A program made the translations under genes and the position numbers. A DNA stretch of 64,000 nucleotides, taken from an uncultured Paracoccaceae bacterium. Its GTDB lineage: Bacteria; Pseudomonadota; Alphaproteobacteria; Rhodobacterales; Rhodobacteraceae. Positions 42,693 to 51,398 of this stretch are shown piece after piece. Each line of letters starts with the position of its first letter. Positions within the stretch are counted from its first letter, which is position 1. The notes beneath the pieces are model-generated. The model saw nothing but the letters and a program-made list of their open reading frames with translations. It was not told the DNA's origin and made no database searches. The stretch lies in NCBI GenBank assembly GCA_947492475.1, contig CANLNM010000005.1, positions 62,001-126,000 on the forward strand. Reading direction: 5' to 3'.

Positions 42693-43550
42693 TTAACCTT
42701 TGGGCCGCAATTTCATCATCAGATAGATATTGTAGGTCGAAAACATTTCGCGATTGCGTTCACTTTCCATCAAACGCTGCCCCAGACGGCGGCGTTTGCG
42801 TTCGTTCATCAGCATCGCAATGACCCGATGAAACACCCAACGCAATCCGGGTTTTTTGGCCTGCAATTCTTCGTCCACACGGCTAAGCCCATGGCCAATC
42901 AAATTGAAAAAACCCTGTTCAATCTCAACAGAAGGCGCGGCGGACTGGGTGATGTCCTCTTCGCTGATGACATCAATTGGCAAATTGGCCAGCGTTTCAC
43001 GAAACAGGTTGATCCGATGACCACCGCCAACTTTGGGTTTGTCTTTGTCGACGACGAACCCCTCTGGACGAAAGCAGTCAGCAAGGATGATTTCACCATC
43101 TTCGGCCAACAATTTCAGGCACTTAGATAATCCCTGATCCAATGGAATATATTGATAGGATTCCGAAAACATACAGATGTCGAACTTGGCTTCGCTCTGA
43201 AAATCTTCGAATTTCATGTGATGTACGATGGCCTCGGGCGCGTTTTCGCGACATCGCTGCGCCAGAAATTCAGAGGGAATGACAATTTCGACCTGATGGC
43301 CCAACGCGCAAAGCTTGCGTGCCGTTTCACCAGCACCGCCACCAATATCCAGAATCCGGCAGGGGCGATCTGGCAACAGCTCAAACAGCTTATCGGTATA
43401 GGCAACCTGAGCCGCGCCCGCATTGGCGGCGTTCACCTCTAACCCGTCCCACAGCCCGTAATGCAGATTTTCCGCCCCGGTCAGCCATTTGGCAAAAACC
43501 AACCCCACATCCAGGCCAACAGCCTGACTATCAATACGTTTTTTTCCCAT
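42693..43550 (-). CDS. SAM-dependent methyltransferase (class I)
   Basis: A 285-aa Rossmann methyltransferase. CRILDIGGGAGETARKLCALG is motif I, FDICMFSESYQYIPLDQGL and EIILADCFRPEGF are the later motifs, giving an enzyme of the small-molecule or lipid type. The C-terminal part (about 200-285) is helical and basic. The N-terminal HYGLWDGLEV resembles methyltransferases acting on quinones, sterols or polyketides, so the substrate is open. The ATG at 43550 is chosen; the frame extends 27 codons upstream without a ribosome site. Confidence 0.8.
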   Translation of the reverse strand: MGKKRIDSQAVGLDVGLVFAKWLTGAENLHYGLWDGLEVNAANAGAAQVAYTDKLFELLPDRPCRILDIGGGAGETARKLCALGHQVEIVIPSEFLAQRCRENAPEAIVHHMKFEDFQSEAKFDICMFSESYQYIPLDQGLSKCLKLLAEDGEIILADCFRPEGFVVDKDKPKVGGGHRINLFRETLANLPIDVISEEDITQSAAPSVEIEQGFFNLIGHGLSRVDEELQAKKPGLRWVFHRVIAMLMNERKRRRLGQRLMESERNREMFSTYNIYLMMKLRPKG

Positions 43551-43594
43551 GGGGATTTGGTAGCGGCTTTCACGTGTTTGTGAAAGTAAGATTT

Positions 43595-44098
43595 TTATTG
43601 ATCCGGAGAACAGGGCCCACCCTGCATACATGTCACGATTTTTTCGAGCGTTTCACGCGACGGATCATAGTAAAAGGTCCCGCCACATTCATTTAAGTTG
43701 AGTTGCCATGACCCATCAGGTTCTTGGTGAACAAAGGCCAAAACTCGGCGGTCTGGTATAATCGCGCCACACCAGATCGATAAGCAACTCGGTTGCAAAA
43801 TAACCTGCTGAGTCAAAGGGGTCACGAACCCATTACGTGACAGGATCAAGCCCTGAAACTGAGCCGGAATGCGGACAGCAGCTTGTTCTGGCCCATGTTC
43901 CCGATCCGGCAAAAGCTGTTTATTAAAATCAAACTGCCCCAACAGGACACTGTAATTCTGGCTGGAATTCGCAGCAATCTGAAATGTTTGCACTGGATCA
44001 GAGACGATACAAGAAAGTGCCACCGCGGGCCCTGCAAGCACCACATTAAGCGACATAATAAACGCAAGCAAAACACGCAGAAACATTGGCGACCTCAT
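43595..44098 (-). CDS. Secreted Cys-rich hypothetical protein, 167 aa
   Basis: A signal peptide (MFLRVLLAFIMSLNVVLAGPAVALS) precedes a mature region with six Cys, CIVSDP, CLSIWCG, ECGGTF, CMQGG and the terminal PCSPDQ, which suggests disulfides in the periplasm. No family recognised. It lies between rppH and the methyltransferase on the same strand. Confidence 0.65.
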   Translation of the reverse strand: MRSPMFLRVLLAFIMSLNVVLAGPAVALSCIVSDPVQTFQIAANSSQNYSVLLGQFDFNKQLLPDREHGPEQAAVRIPAQFQGLILSRNGFVTPLTQQVILQPSCLSIWCGAIIPDRRVLAFVHQEPDGSWQLNLNECGGTFYYDPSRETLEKIVTCMQGGPCSPDQ

Positions 44099-44134
44099 CT
44101 AACTGACAACGCCAAACTACCAGATGTGCACCTG

Positions 44135-44626
44135 TTATGCGATATCAATCCGATCGCCAAAGGCCGCAAGCACCTGCTGATACACTTCGCGTTTAAACGG
44201 CACGATGTTGTCGATCAAATCTGATGCAGGCAGCCAGCGCCAATTGGTAAATTCGGGATGTTCAGTCTGAATGTTCACCTGCGCATCCGCCCCGTGAAAC
44301 CGCATCAGCACCCATTTCTGTTTTTGCCCGCGAAACTGGCCTTTCCAGATTTTCGGGACAATCTCATGGGGCAGATCATAGGCAAACCAATCGCTGGTTT
44401 CAGCCTCAACCGTGACCAGATCAGCCACGACACCGGTTTCTTCCCACAATTCACGCAATGCGGCGGTTTGGACGTCTTCGCCGGGATCGATCCCGCCTTG
44501 GGGCATTTGCCACGCGTCCTGATCGCGATCATTGCGCTGCCCGACAAACACATGCCCCTGCGCGTTGATCAACATCACCCCAACACAAGGACGATAAGGA
44601 AGGGCGGCAATCTGTTCGGGGGTCAT
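44135..44626 (-). CDS. rppH: RNA pyrophosphohydrolase RppH (Nudix)
   Basis: A 163-aa Nudix hydrolase that removes pyrophosphate from the 5' end of mRNA and starts its decay. The Nudix box [20 protein letters not shown] is complete; [12 protein letters not shown] and GRQNDRD-like [18 protein letters not shown] precede it, matching RppH. The ATG at 44626 gives the normal length; an upstream in-frame ATG at 44668 would add 14 residues without a better ribosome site. It is the last enzyme gene of the gpmI-envC-ctpA-rppH run. Confidence 0.93.
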   Translation of the reverse strand: MTPEQIAALPYRPCVGVMLINAQGHVFVGQRNDRDQDAWQMPQGGIDPGEDVQTAALRELWEETGVVADLVTVEAETSDWFAYDLPHEIVPKIWKGQFRGQKQKWVLMRFHGADAQVNIQTEHPEFTNWRWLPASDLIDNIVPFKREVYQQVLAAFGDRIDIA

Positions 44627-44687
44627 GGGGATGTCCGGATTTAAAATAGTGTGGATATGGGGGCGCAATCCACGCCCCCATATTGGA

Positions 44688-46019
44688 TTACTGAGAGCCC
44701 AGAGCGGACAAACCGGTCAGGATATCAATGGCATAGGCCAGTTGATAATCTTGCTCACGCAGGGCGGCTGCCTCTTCTGCGCGGGCGCGATCGACCTCGA
44801 TCTGGCGAATTTCGTCTTCGGTCAGGCTGTCATTGTTCAGGGATCCGCGCAAATCCGCCTCGGACCGGAAAACAAAGCCTTCTTCCTCGGCTTCGGCATC
44901 CTCATCCCGCGGGCGTGGCTGTTCGACAAAGATATCGGGCGAAATACCCAGCGATTGGATCGACCGCCCAGAAGGTGTGTAATACCGCGCAGTGGTCAAA
45001 CGCATCGCGCCATTTCCACGCAGCGGCATCACTGTCTGAACCGACCCTTTGCCAAAGCTTTCCGTGCCAACCACAATCGCGCGACGGTGATCCTGCAAGG
45101 CACCGGCGACGATTTCGGACGCCGAAGCAGAGCCGCCATTGATCAACACAACCAATGGCTTACCCTCTGCCAGATCGCCTTCTCGGGCGTTGTAACGTTC
45201 GCCATCGGTGACAGAACGCCCCCGGGTCGACACGATTTCACCAGCGTTCAAAAAGGCATCCGACACCAGAATGGCCTGGTTCAGCAAACCGCCCGGATTG
45301 TTGCGCAGATCGACCACAAACCCGGTGACATTGTCGATCCCACCGGCTGCTTCGACCTGTTCTGCCAATCCTTCGGCCAGATTGGGATAGGTTTGATCGT
45401 TAAACGTGTTGATCCGCAGCACGACCACTTCGCCTTCGGTGCGCGCGCGCACTGCGGTCAATTTGATTGTGTCGCGGATGATGGACACTTCGAACGGTTC
45501 GGTTTCGCCTTCGCGCACGATGGTGATGATGATTTCAGACCCAACCGGCCCGCGCATCATTTCAACCGCATCATCCAGCGTCAGGCCTAGCAATGTTTCG
45601 CCATCCACCGCCGTGATAAAGTCGCCGGACATCACGCCAGCCGCATCCGCTGGGGTGCCGCTCATGGGGGAGACAACTTTGACAAAGCCCTCTTCTTGGG
45701 TGACTTCGATCCCAAGTCCGCCAAATTCACCACGGGTCTGCACACGCATATCGGCCGCATCGTCAGGCGACAGATAACTGGAATGCGGATCAAGCGAGCT
45801 GAGCATGCCGTCAATCGCGGCCTCGATCAGGTCAGCTTCGTCCACTTCTTCGACATATTGGCTGCGGATGCGTTCAAAGATGTCGCCGAACATATCCAGC
45901 TGTTCATAGACGTTCACATTCCGGTCGGCCTCTTGGGCAATCAGAGGGCCCGCAATTTGAGTTGTGACAACCAGCCCAAGCAGCGATCCACCCAAGGCGG
46001 CCATGGCAAATTTCTTCAT
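44688..46019 (-). CDS. ctpA: S41 family carboxy-terminal processing protease CtpA
   Basis: A 443-aa periplasmic protease anchored by the N-terminal hydrophobic segment. The PDZ domain is about 85-170 ([18 protein letters not shown]). The catalytic Ser is Ser299 in NGGSASASE and the general-base Lys is Lys324 in [10 protein letters not shown], with the usual spacing of 25. A Glu-rich coil follows near the C-terminus ([11 protein letters not shown]). Members cleave cell-wall enzymes or lipoproteins. GGAGAG precedes the ATG at 46019. It is adjacent to the EnvC-like gene, fitting a role in murein hydrolase control. Confidence 0.94.
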   Translation of the reverse strand: MKKFAMAALGGSLLGLVVTTQIAGPLIAQEADRNVNVYEQLDMFGDIFERIRSQYVEEVDEADLIEAAIDGMLSSLDPHSSYLSPDDAADMRVQTRGEFGGLGIEVTQEEGFVKVVSPMSGTPADAAGVMSGDFITAVDGETLLGLTLDDAVEMMRGPVGSEIIITIVREGETEPFEVSIIRDTIKLTAVRARTEGEVVVLRINTFNDQTYPNLAEGLAEQVEAAGGIDNVTGFVVDLRNNPGGLLNQAILVSDAFLNAGEIVSTRGRSVTDGERYNAREGDLAEGKPLVVLINGGSASASEIVAGALQDHRRAIVVGTESFGKGSVQTVMPLRGNGAMRLTTARYYTPSGRSIQSLGISPDIFVEQPRPRDEDAEAEEEGFVFRSEADLRGSLNNDSLTEDEIRQIEVDRARAEEAAALREQDYQLAYAIDILTGLSALGSQ

Positions 46020-46038
46020 GTTCTCTCCATCCAGCAGA

Positions 46039-47163
46039 TCACCCCGGCGCAAACCAATCGGCCGGGTCAACAGGGGCATCCCCGTCTCTGACTTCAATAT
46101 AAAGCGTTTCCGAGCGAGATGCGCCAGCACCCGACACACTTTCGGTCAAAATCTCTTGTGCTGCGGGCGTCTCTCCGCCCATCAAGCCTATTGGCGCTCC
46201 CTGTTCCAGCACTTGTCCCGCTTCTCCAAACACTTCTTGAAGACCGGCAATCACAAATAGCAGATCAGGGGCAGGTTCCAGAATGACAACATTGCCATAA
46301 TCCAGCAAGGGGCCACGATACCGCAGGGTCGCCGCACTGGGCGCGGTCACCAAAACACGTGGGCGCGTGGCGACAACAATGCCGGGGCGCACGATGCCAG
46401 CCGCGTCAGGTTCATTGAACCGGCGCAATACCTGACCCGGGGCGGGCAACGACAACTGGCCTTTGGCTTCGCGGGCATTGGGGGCGGTGATGTTCAGATC
46501 CTGATCAATTGTCGTCGCCAAACCGCTGGCAAAGGCCGACAATGTTTCAGTGCTGGCGATCAACAGCGCCGTGGCCACCGCATCTTCGGTAAACCGGCGC
46601 GGTAATTCTGTGCGTTCTGATATGGCGTTGCTCAACAAGGTGCGGGCCGATTGTGCGCCTTGCAACCCCTGCTGAAGCGTCTCTGCGGCCCCGTCCTGCA
46701 ATGCGCGCAATTCACGGATTTCTTGCATTTGGGCACGCAATTCTTCGACTTGCGATTGCAGGGCGGGTGTCACTTCGGACAGCATCATGCCGGATCGCGC
46801 CGTCCCCACCGGTCCGGTTGGATGCAGCAATAGCAACGGCGCCGGGGCCCGTTCCATGGTTTGCAGCACCCCCAACAGACGCGCGACCTCATCGCTTTTG
46901 GCGTTCAATTCCGCGCTCAGCGTGCGTTCGCGAATGGCGGCCCGCCGCAATCCTTCTCGAAACGACGCAAGCCCTTCTTCGTAGGCTTGTACGGTCAGGG
47001 TCAACGCCGCAACCTGATCCCGTGCGCCGTCGGCCTGTCCCAGTGCAATTGACGCGGCTTCTAACCGATCTGCGGCGGCCTGCGCAGTCGCGGCCGTGTC
47101 GCTGGATTGGGCAAATCCGCCCCCAGCGCACAGGATCAAAATGGCCGCAATCAGGTGTTTCAT
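46039..47163 (-). CDS. EnvC-like murein hydrolase activator with degenerate LytM domain
   Basis: A 374-aa exported protein: signal peptide (MKHLIAAILILCAGGGFAQ), two coiled-coil helices (about 20-220), and a C-terminal LytM/peptidase M23-like domain (about 245-374). The domain shows RPGIVVATRPRVLVTAPSAA and LDYGNVVILEPAPDLLFVIA, but the zinc ligands (HXXXD and HXH) are absent, as in EnvC, which activates amidases rather than cutting the wall itself. It overlaps gpmI by one nt (TAATG) and is followed after 19 nt by ctpA. Confidence 0.88.
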   Translation of the reverse strand: MKHLIAAILILCAGGGFAQSSDTAATAQAAADRLEAASIALGQADGARDQVAALTLTVQAYEEGLASFREGLRRAAIRERTLSAELNAKSDEVARLLGVLQTMERAPAPLLLLHPTGPVGTARSGMMLSEVTPALQSQVEELRAQMQEIRELRALQDGAAETLQQGLQGAQSARTLLSNAISERTELPRRFTEDAVATALLIASTETLSAFASGLATTIDQDLNITAPNAREAKGQLSLPAPGQVLRRFNEPDAAGIVRPGIVVATRPRVLVTAPSAATLRYRGPLLDYGNVVILEPAPDLLFVIAGLQEVFGEAGQVLEQGAPIGLMGGETPAAQEILTESVSGAGASRSETLYIEVRDGDAPVDPADWFAPG

Positions 47164-48680
47164 TACTTGATCAAGCTTTTCCCGGTCATTTCGACAGGTT
47201 GATCCAGTCCCATTAGTTCCAGCAATGTTGGTGCCAGATCCGCCAAACGACCATCCCGCAGCGTCGCACCATCCGGCCCCCCAAACAGCGCAACAGGAAC
47301 CGGGTTAATGGTGTGTGCCGTATGCGGACCGCCGGTTTCAGGATCAATCATCAATTCGCAATTGCCGTGATCCGCCGTAACAATCATCGCACCGCCAGCT
47401 TTTTCCAAGGCATCCAGAACCTTTGACAGCCCCTGATCCACGGCTTCGCAAGCCTTAATCGCGGCATCAATATCCCCGGTATGTCCAACCATATCTGGGT
47501 TCGCGAAATTGGTCACAATCAGATCGTAGCCCTTTTCGATGGCCCCCACAAACGCGTCCGTTACTTCGCCTGCGGACATTTCTGGCTGCAAATCATAGGT
47601 CGCCACTTTGGGGGATTTCGGCATAAACCGATCTTCGCCTTGTTCTGGTATCTCTTTGCCACCGTTCAAGAAAAACGTAACATGCGGGTATTTTTCCGTT
47701 TCTGCCAACCGAAATTGCGTCAGCCCCTTTTGCGCCACCCAAGCGCCCAACGTGTTCACGATATTGCGTTTCGGAAAAACCGTATCAAACCACGCATTAT
47801 GTGCATCCGAATATTGAACCATTCCCAAAGTGGCGGCCAGATTTGGCTGCGCGTCGCGGGCGAAACCATCAAAATCCGGATCCGCAATCGCCGCCAAAAT
47901 CTCACGCGCGCGATCGGCGCGAAAATTCAAGCAAAACAGCCCATCTGCGGGCGCAAACCCAGCATATCCCTCAATCACAGTGGCCGGAATAAATTCGTCA
48001 CTGACATCTGCGGCATAGGCGTTTGATATAACTTGCTCAGGGGCGACAGCCACAGGCCCCGTGCCATGCACCATCACATCATAGGCCGTTTTCACCCGAT
48101 CCCAGCGATTGTCCCGATCCAGCGCCCAGTATCGGCCAATGACACTGCCGATTGTGGCGTTTTTCGGCATACGTGACTGTAATTCGGGCAAAAACGCATC
48201 CGCAGAGCGAGGGGCAACATCGCGCCCGTCGGTGATCGCATGGATCACAACAGGCACCCCTGCCGCCGTGATCGCATCCGCCGCCGCAACAATGTGATTG
48301 ATATGCCCATGCACGCCGCCATCCGACACAACGCCCATCAGATGGGCTGTGCCGCCGCTGGCCTTTAGTTTCTCGACAAAGGCAACCAGCGCGTCCGTCT
48401 TGGCGAAACTGCCATCCTCGATCGATAGGTCAATCTGACCCAGATCCATCGCAACCACGCGCCCGGCCCCAATATTGGTATGGCCCACTTCGGAATTGCC
48501 CATTTGCCCACGCGGCAAACCGACATCGGGACCATGGGTGATCAATTCGGCATTTGGGCAGGTCTTCATAATCCGGTCAAACGCCGGAGTGGACGCCAAA
48601 ACCGGTGCATTTCCAACGGGATCGCTACGTTTCCCCCACCCATCCAGGATACAAAGAACAACGGGTTTAGGAATGGTCAT
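47163..48680 (-). CDS. gpmI: 2,3-bisphosphoglycerate-independent phosphoglycerate mutase
   Basis: A 505-aa glycolytic enzyme interconverting 3- and 2-phosphoglycerate with two Mn ions. VVLCILDGWGKRSDPVGNA carries the first metal Asp and QMGNSEVGHTNIGAGRVV the catalytic Ser. AITDGRDVAPRSA and MIVTADHGNCELM complete the site. TTGGAGAGC precedes the ATG. Length is normal. It heads the operon with envC, ctpA and rppH. Confidence 0.97.
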   Translation of the reverse strand: MTIPKPVVLCILDGWGKRSDPVGNAPVLASTPAFDRIMKTCPNAELITHGPDVGLPRGQMGNSEVGHTNIGAGRVVAMDLGQIDLSIEDGSFAKTDALVAFVEKLKASGGTAHLMGVVSDGGVHGHINHIVAAADAITAAGVPVVIHAITDGRDVAPRSADAFLPELQSRMPKNATIGSVIGRYWALDRDNRWDRVKTAYDVMVHGTGPVAVAPEQVISNAYAADVSDEFIPATVIEGYAGFAPADGLFCLNFRADRAREILAAIADPDFDGFARDAQPNLAATLGMVQYSDAHNAWFDTVFPKRNIVNTLGAWVAQKGLTQFRLAETEKYPHVTFFLNGGKEIPEQGEDRFMPKSPKVATYDLQPEMSAGEVTDAFVGAIEKGYDLIVTNFANPDMVGHTGDIDAAIKACEAVDQGLSKVLDALEKAGGAMIVTADHGNCELMIDPETGGPHTAHTINPVPVALFGGPDGATLRDGRLADLAPTLLELMGLDQPVEMTGKSLIK

Positions 48681-48789
48681 GACAGCTCTCCAAATTGGTC
48701 ACCGACCTTCTACCCCAGCCCCGCACAGAGGGGAATACTTTGGATTTTTTGTCGGCAAAAATACTTGAAATCCGCCGTTTCGACGCCTG

Positions 48790-49260
48790 TCACACCCGAT
48801 GATAGGGCGATCCTGCCAGAATAGACGCGCCGCGATACAATTGTTCACAGAGCATCACCCGCGCCAGCATATGCGGCCAGACCATTTTTCCGAAACTCAA
48901 CGACGCATCTGCCTTGGCACGCAGGTTTGGGTCAATACCGTCCGCACCGCCAATCACAAAGGACACGTTTCCGCGCCCTTGATCCCGCCACCCGGCCAGC
49001 ATTTGCGCGAAATCAGGCGATGTCATCAATTTACCGCGTTCATCCAAGGTGCAGATCAATGCGTTTTGCCCAATTGCCTTTTCCAACAACGGGGCTTCGG
49101 CACGCATGCCACCGCCTTTTTTGTCCTCAACCTCAAACAATTCGGCCGGGCCAAGCCCTAAGGCCCGCCCGGTTCGATCAAACCGTTTCAGGTAATCATC
49201 AATCAAGTCACGCTCGGGGCCGGATCTAAGCCGACCCACCGCGCAAATCCGAACCCGCAT
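48790..49260 (-). CDS. rlmH: 23S rRNA (pseudouridine1915-N3)-methyltransferase RlmH
   Basis: A 156-aa SPOUT-fold methyltransferase acting on helix 69 of 23S rRNA. VRICAVGRLRSGPERDLIDDY is the N-terminus, and FVIGGADGIDPNLRAKADA with SFGKMVWPHMLARVMLCEQLYRG forms the trefoil-knot SAM site. It starts 3 nt after rsfS stops, so both ribosome-related genes are coupled. Confidence 0.96.
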   Translation of the reverse strand: MRVRICAVGRLRSGPERDLIDDYLKRFDRTGRALGLGPAELFEVEDKKGGGMRAEAPLLEKAIGQNALICTLDERGKLMTSPDFAQMLAGWRDQGRGNVSFVIGGADGIDPNLRAKADASLSFGKMVWPHMLARVMLCEQLYRGASILAGSPYHRV

Positions 49261-49263
49261 GGG

Positions 49264-49641
49264 TTAGGAAATCTTGGGTCGCGCCTGCTCGGCGACGTCA
49301 GCGGCCGGCATCCACATTTTTTCCAGCTGGTAGAATTCGCGAACCTCTGGACGGAAAATGTGAACAATCACGTCGCCCGTATCAATCAGCACCCAATCGC
49401 CGGTTTCCTTGCCTTCCAGCTTGGAATAGACGCCCAGATCCGTTTTGATCTGATCGGTCAACTTTTCGGCCAATGCGGTCACCTGACGCGTGGACCGACC
49501 AGAGGCAATCACCATCCAGTCACCCATTTCAGAGCGCCCGCGCAGATCGATCTGCACCACATCTTCGGCCTTGTTTTCATTAAGTGACGCAAGGATAGCA
49601 GCCAAAAGTGCATCACTTGCTGTTCTGTCAGACCCGGCCAT
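49264..49641 (-). CDS. rsfS: Ribosome silencing factor RsfS
   Basis: A protein of about 125 aa that binds ribosomal protein uL14 and blocks subunit joining in starvation. KAEDVVQIDLRGRSEMGDWMVIASG and YQLEKMW match the family. Several ATG codons are in frame; the one at 49641 is chosen because GAGGGG stands 6 nt upstream, while the most upstream candidate (49740) would add a poorly conserved leader of 33 residues. It heads the pair with rlmH. Confidence 0.9.
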   Translation of the reverse strand: MAGSDRTASDALLAAILASLNENKAEDVVQIDLRGRSEMGDWMVIASGRSTRQVTALAEKLTDQIKTDLGVYSKLEGKETGDWVLIDTGDVIVHIFRPEVREFYQLEKMWMPAADVAEQARPKIS

Positions 49642-49850
49642 CAAAGGCCCCTCTGACTTGGCAGGTTCACCCGCCATATGCATCGCAGACAGTTCATTGT
49701 CCTCCTGATACGCGCCGCCTGAGGCCCCGACGCTGGGCATATGGTGATGCTAACACCGGATCACGAAAACCTCAATGTCACGTTAACGCGACATAGCGCC
49801 AAACTGTGCCCGCAACACCACAACCCAACGATCTGGCTTGTTTCATTGGG

Positions 49851-50372
49851 TTATTCGCACCTCGGCAGCATTTCGACATCTGCCTCGGCTAGGAAATCAG
49901 ACAGGCGCGCATTGCGGACCAATGGCAAAAAAGCGCCATCGGGAATCAACCGGATTGAGGCAGACACCGTATCGTCCATATCCAGCAAATCTTGGCGCTG
50001 GCACAGTTTCATATCAACGGAAAGCGATCCTTCTGATTGATCGGCATGGTTTGCCTCCCAGATTTGCGCAACGCGTTGAATATTGCGCATTTCCGGCAAA
50101 TCCTCATGCGCAATATAGAAAATTGCAGCACCTTCATTGCGCCGCTGCAAAACAAAGTCACCGCCAATTTTGTCCCCCGTATCAACGCGTTGCGCCGCAA
50201 ACTGCACCATTGCCGAATTTGGGATGACATCCACCCCATCCGGCATGTCCAACGCCACCTCAAAACCGGCAGGATCCGCAGTTAACGGATCAATCTGATC
50301 CAACTGGTCAAGCGTGGACATAACCACGCTGCTGCACCCCTGCAAAACAAGCAATCCAAATATTATACGCAT
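49851..50372 (-). CDS. Putative lipoprotein, hypothetical
   Basis: A short signal sequence ends in the lipobox LQGC, so the mature protein should be lipid-anchored. The remainder is an acidic soluble domain (GGDFVLQRRNEGAAIFYIAH, SLSVDMKLCQRQDLL) that I cannot assign. Three ATG codons compete (50393, 50384, 50372); the last gives a compact lipoprotein signal and follows GGGAAA. The promoter region is shared with the divergent DUF2975 gene. Confidence 0.65.
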   Translation of the reverse strand: MRIIFGLLVLQGCSSVVMSTLDQLDQIDPLTADPAGFEVALDMPDGVDVIPNSAMVQFAAQRVDTGDKIGGDFVLQRRNEGAAIFYIAHEDLPEMRNIQRVAQIWEANHADQSEGSLSVDMKLCQRQDLLDMDDTVSASIRLIPDGAFLPLVRNARLSDFLAEADVEMLPRCE

Positions 50373-50442
50373 AATGTTTCCCATAATTGACATGTATTAA
50401 TTATCGTTTTACAGTAATTTTTATCAATGAAAAGGAAATTTC

Positions 50443-50976
50443 ATGCAATCGGCCAAATCAACGTTTCTGGCGCAGGTCCTATTCTACGTCACCAGCATTT
50501 TTATGTTCGCTCTTCCGGTTTTGATCCTGTTTATGGTGATCCAAAATCCGCTCTCTCCTGAAACGGCAGCGATGGTTTTTCCCGACATCAACATCCTTGC
50601 CCCGCCCCCAAAGCTCGCGCTTTATGCGGTGTTCGCGTTTAACTTGCTCGGGATATGCGTGCTGATCTGGATCTTGTCGCAGATGCGCAAATTGTTTGAT
50701 CAATATCGCAAAGGAAACGCGCTGACATTGCGGGCAGCGGGCCACATTCGACAGATCGGGTCTGGGCTATTGGCCCTCGCGATTTTGCGACTGTTCACGT
50801 TGCCGATTACATCTGTGCTGTTAACCATGTCCAATCCTGAAAATAGCCGCGAATTGTCAGTGGCGCTGGGGGATTCAGAAATCGGGTTTTTATTGGCCGG
50901 AGGCTTGATCACGTTGATCGGCTGGGCCATGCACGACGCGGCACATATCGCAGAAGAAAACAAAGGTTTCGTGTAA
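50443..50976 (+). CDS. DUF2975 membrane protein
   Basis: A 177-aa protein with four hydrophobic helices (about 10-30, 52-75, 98-125, 145-165). KGNALTLRAAGHIRQIGSGLLALA and AHIAEENKGFV resemble DUF2975. Such proteins are commonly encoded with a small Xre regulator, exactly the arrangement here (TAATG overlap). The function of the pair is unknown. AAAGGAAA precedes the ATG. Confidence 0.85.
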   Translation: MQSAKSTFLAQVLFYVTSIFMFALPVLILFMVIQNPLSPETAAMVFPDINILAPPPKLALYAVFAFNLLGICVLIWILSQMRKLFDQYRKGNALTLRAAGHIRQIGSGLLALAILRLFTLPITSVLLTMSNPENSRELSVALGDSEIGFLLAGGLITLIGWAMHDAAHIAEENKGFV

Positions 50977-51197
50977 TGGAGATTGTCGTCCGGCTGGATG
51001 TGATGCTGGCCCTTCATAAAATGAAAGGCAAAACACTGGCCCAAGAGATCGGCATCACCGAACAAAATCTAAGCCTGCTGAAATCCGGGAAAGTGCGCGG
51101 TATCCGGTTCGAAACATTGGCGAAAATCTGTCAGGTGCTGAATTGCCAGCCCGGGGATTTACTAGAGGCCGTGCCAACGTCAGACCCAAAGCAGTAA
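50976..51197 (+). CDS. Small Xre/YozG-like HTH regulator
   Basis: A 73-aa Cro/CI-type helix-turn-helix protein: MLALHKMKGKTLAQEIGITE then QNLSLLKSGKVRGIRFETLA and KICQVLNCQPGDLLEAV, the standard five helices. It overlaps the DUF2975 stop by one nt. It probably regulates that gene pair; the ligand or signal is unknown. Confidence 0.9.
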   Translation: MEIVVRLDVMLALHKMKGKTLAQEIGITEQNLSLLKSGKVRGIRFETLAKICQVLNCQPGDLLEAVPTSDPKQ

Positions 51198-51245
51198 GCC
51201 CAAAAGCGCATGCTGCCCGCGACCCTGACGTTAAAACTGCCCCGC

Positions 51246-51326
51246 CTAGGACAGCGCCAATCCCGGCAATGCCAACAGCGACATCATAAATACATAGAAA
51301 ACCGCACGTGCAACAAATGAGAACAT
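51246..51326 (-). CDS. Possible 26-aa membrane peptide
   Basis: A 27-codon frame (ATG at 51326, TAG at 51246-51248) encodes a peptide with a single hydrophobic helix (VARAVFYVFMMSLLALPGLA). GAGGTAGGG stands about 7 nt before the ATG, a good ribosome site. It lies 72 nt after mscS on the same strand. Short length makes chance possible, but the ribosome site and hydrophobic composition argue for a real peptide. Confidence 0.35.
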   Translation of the reverse strand: MFSFVARAVFYVFMMSLLALPGLALS

Positions 51327-51398
51327 TCTGCCCTACCTCGCTGATCAAATCCGATGGAATCTCCCGCTTAGGGTGCAGGCCAAAGCGTTAACAAAACC

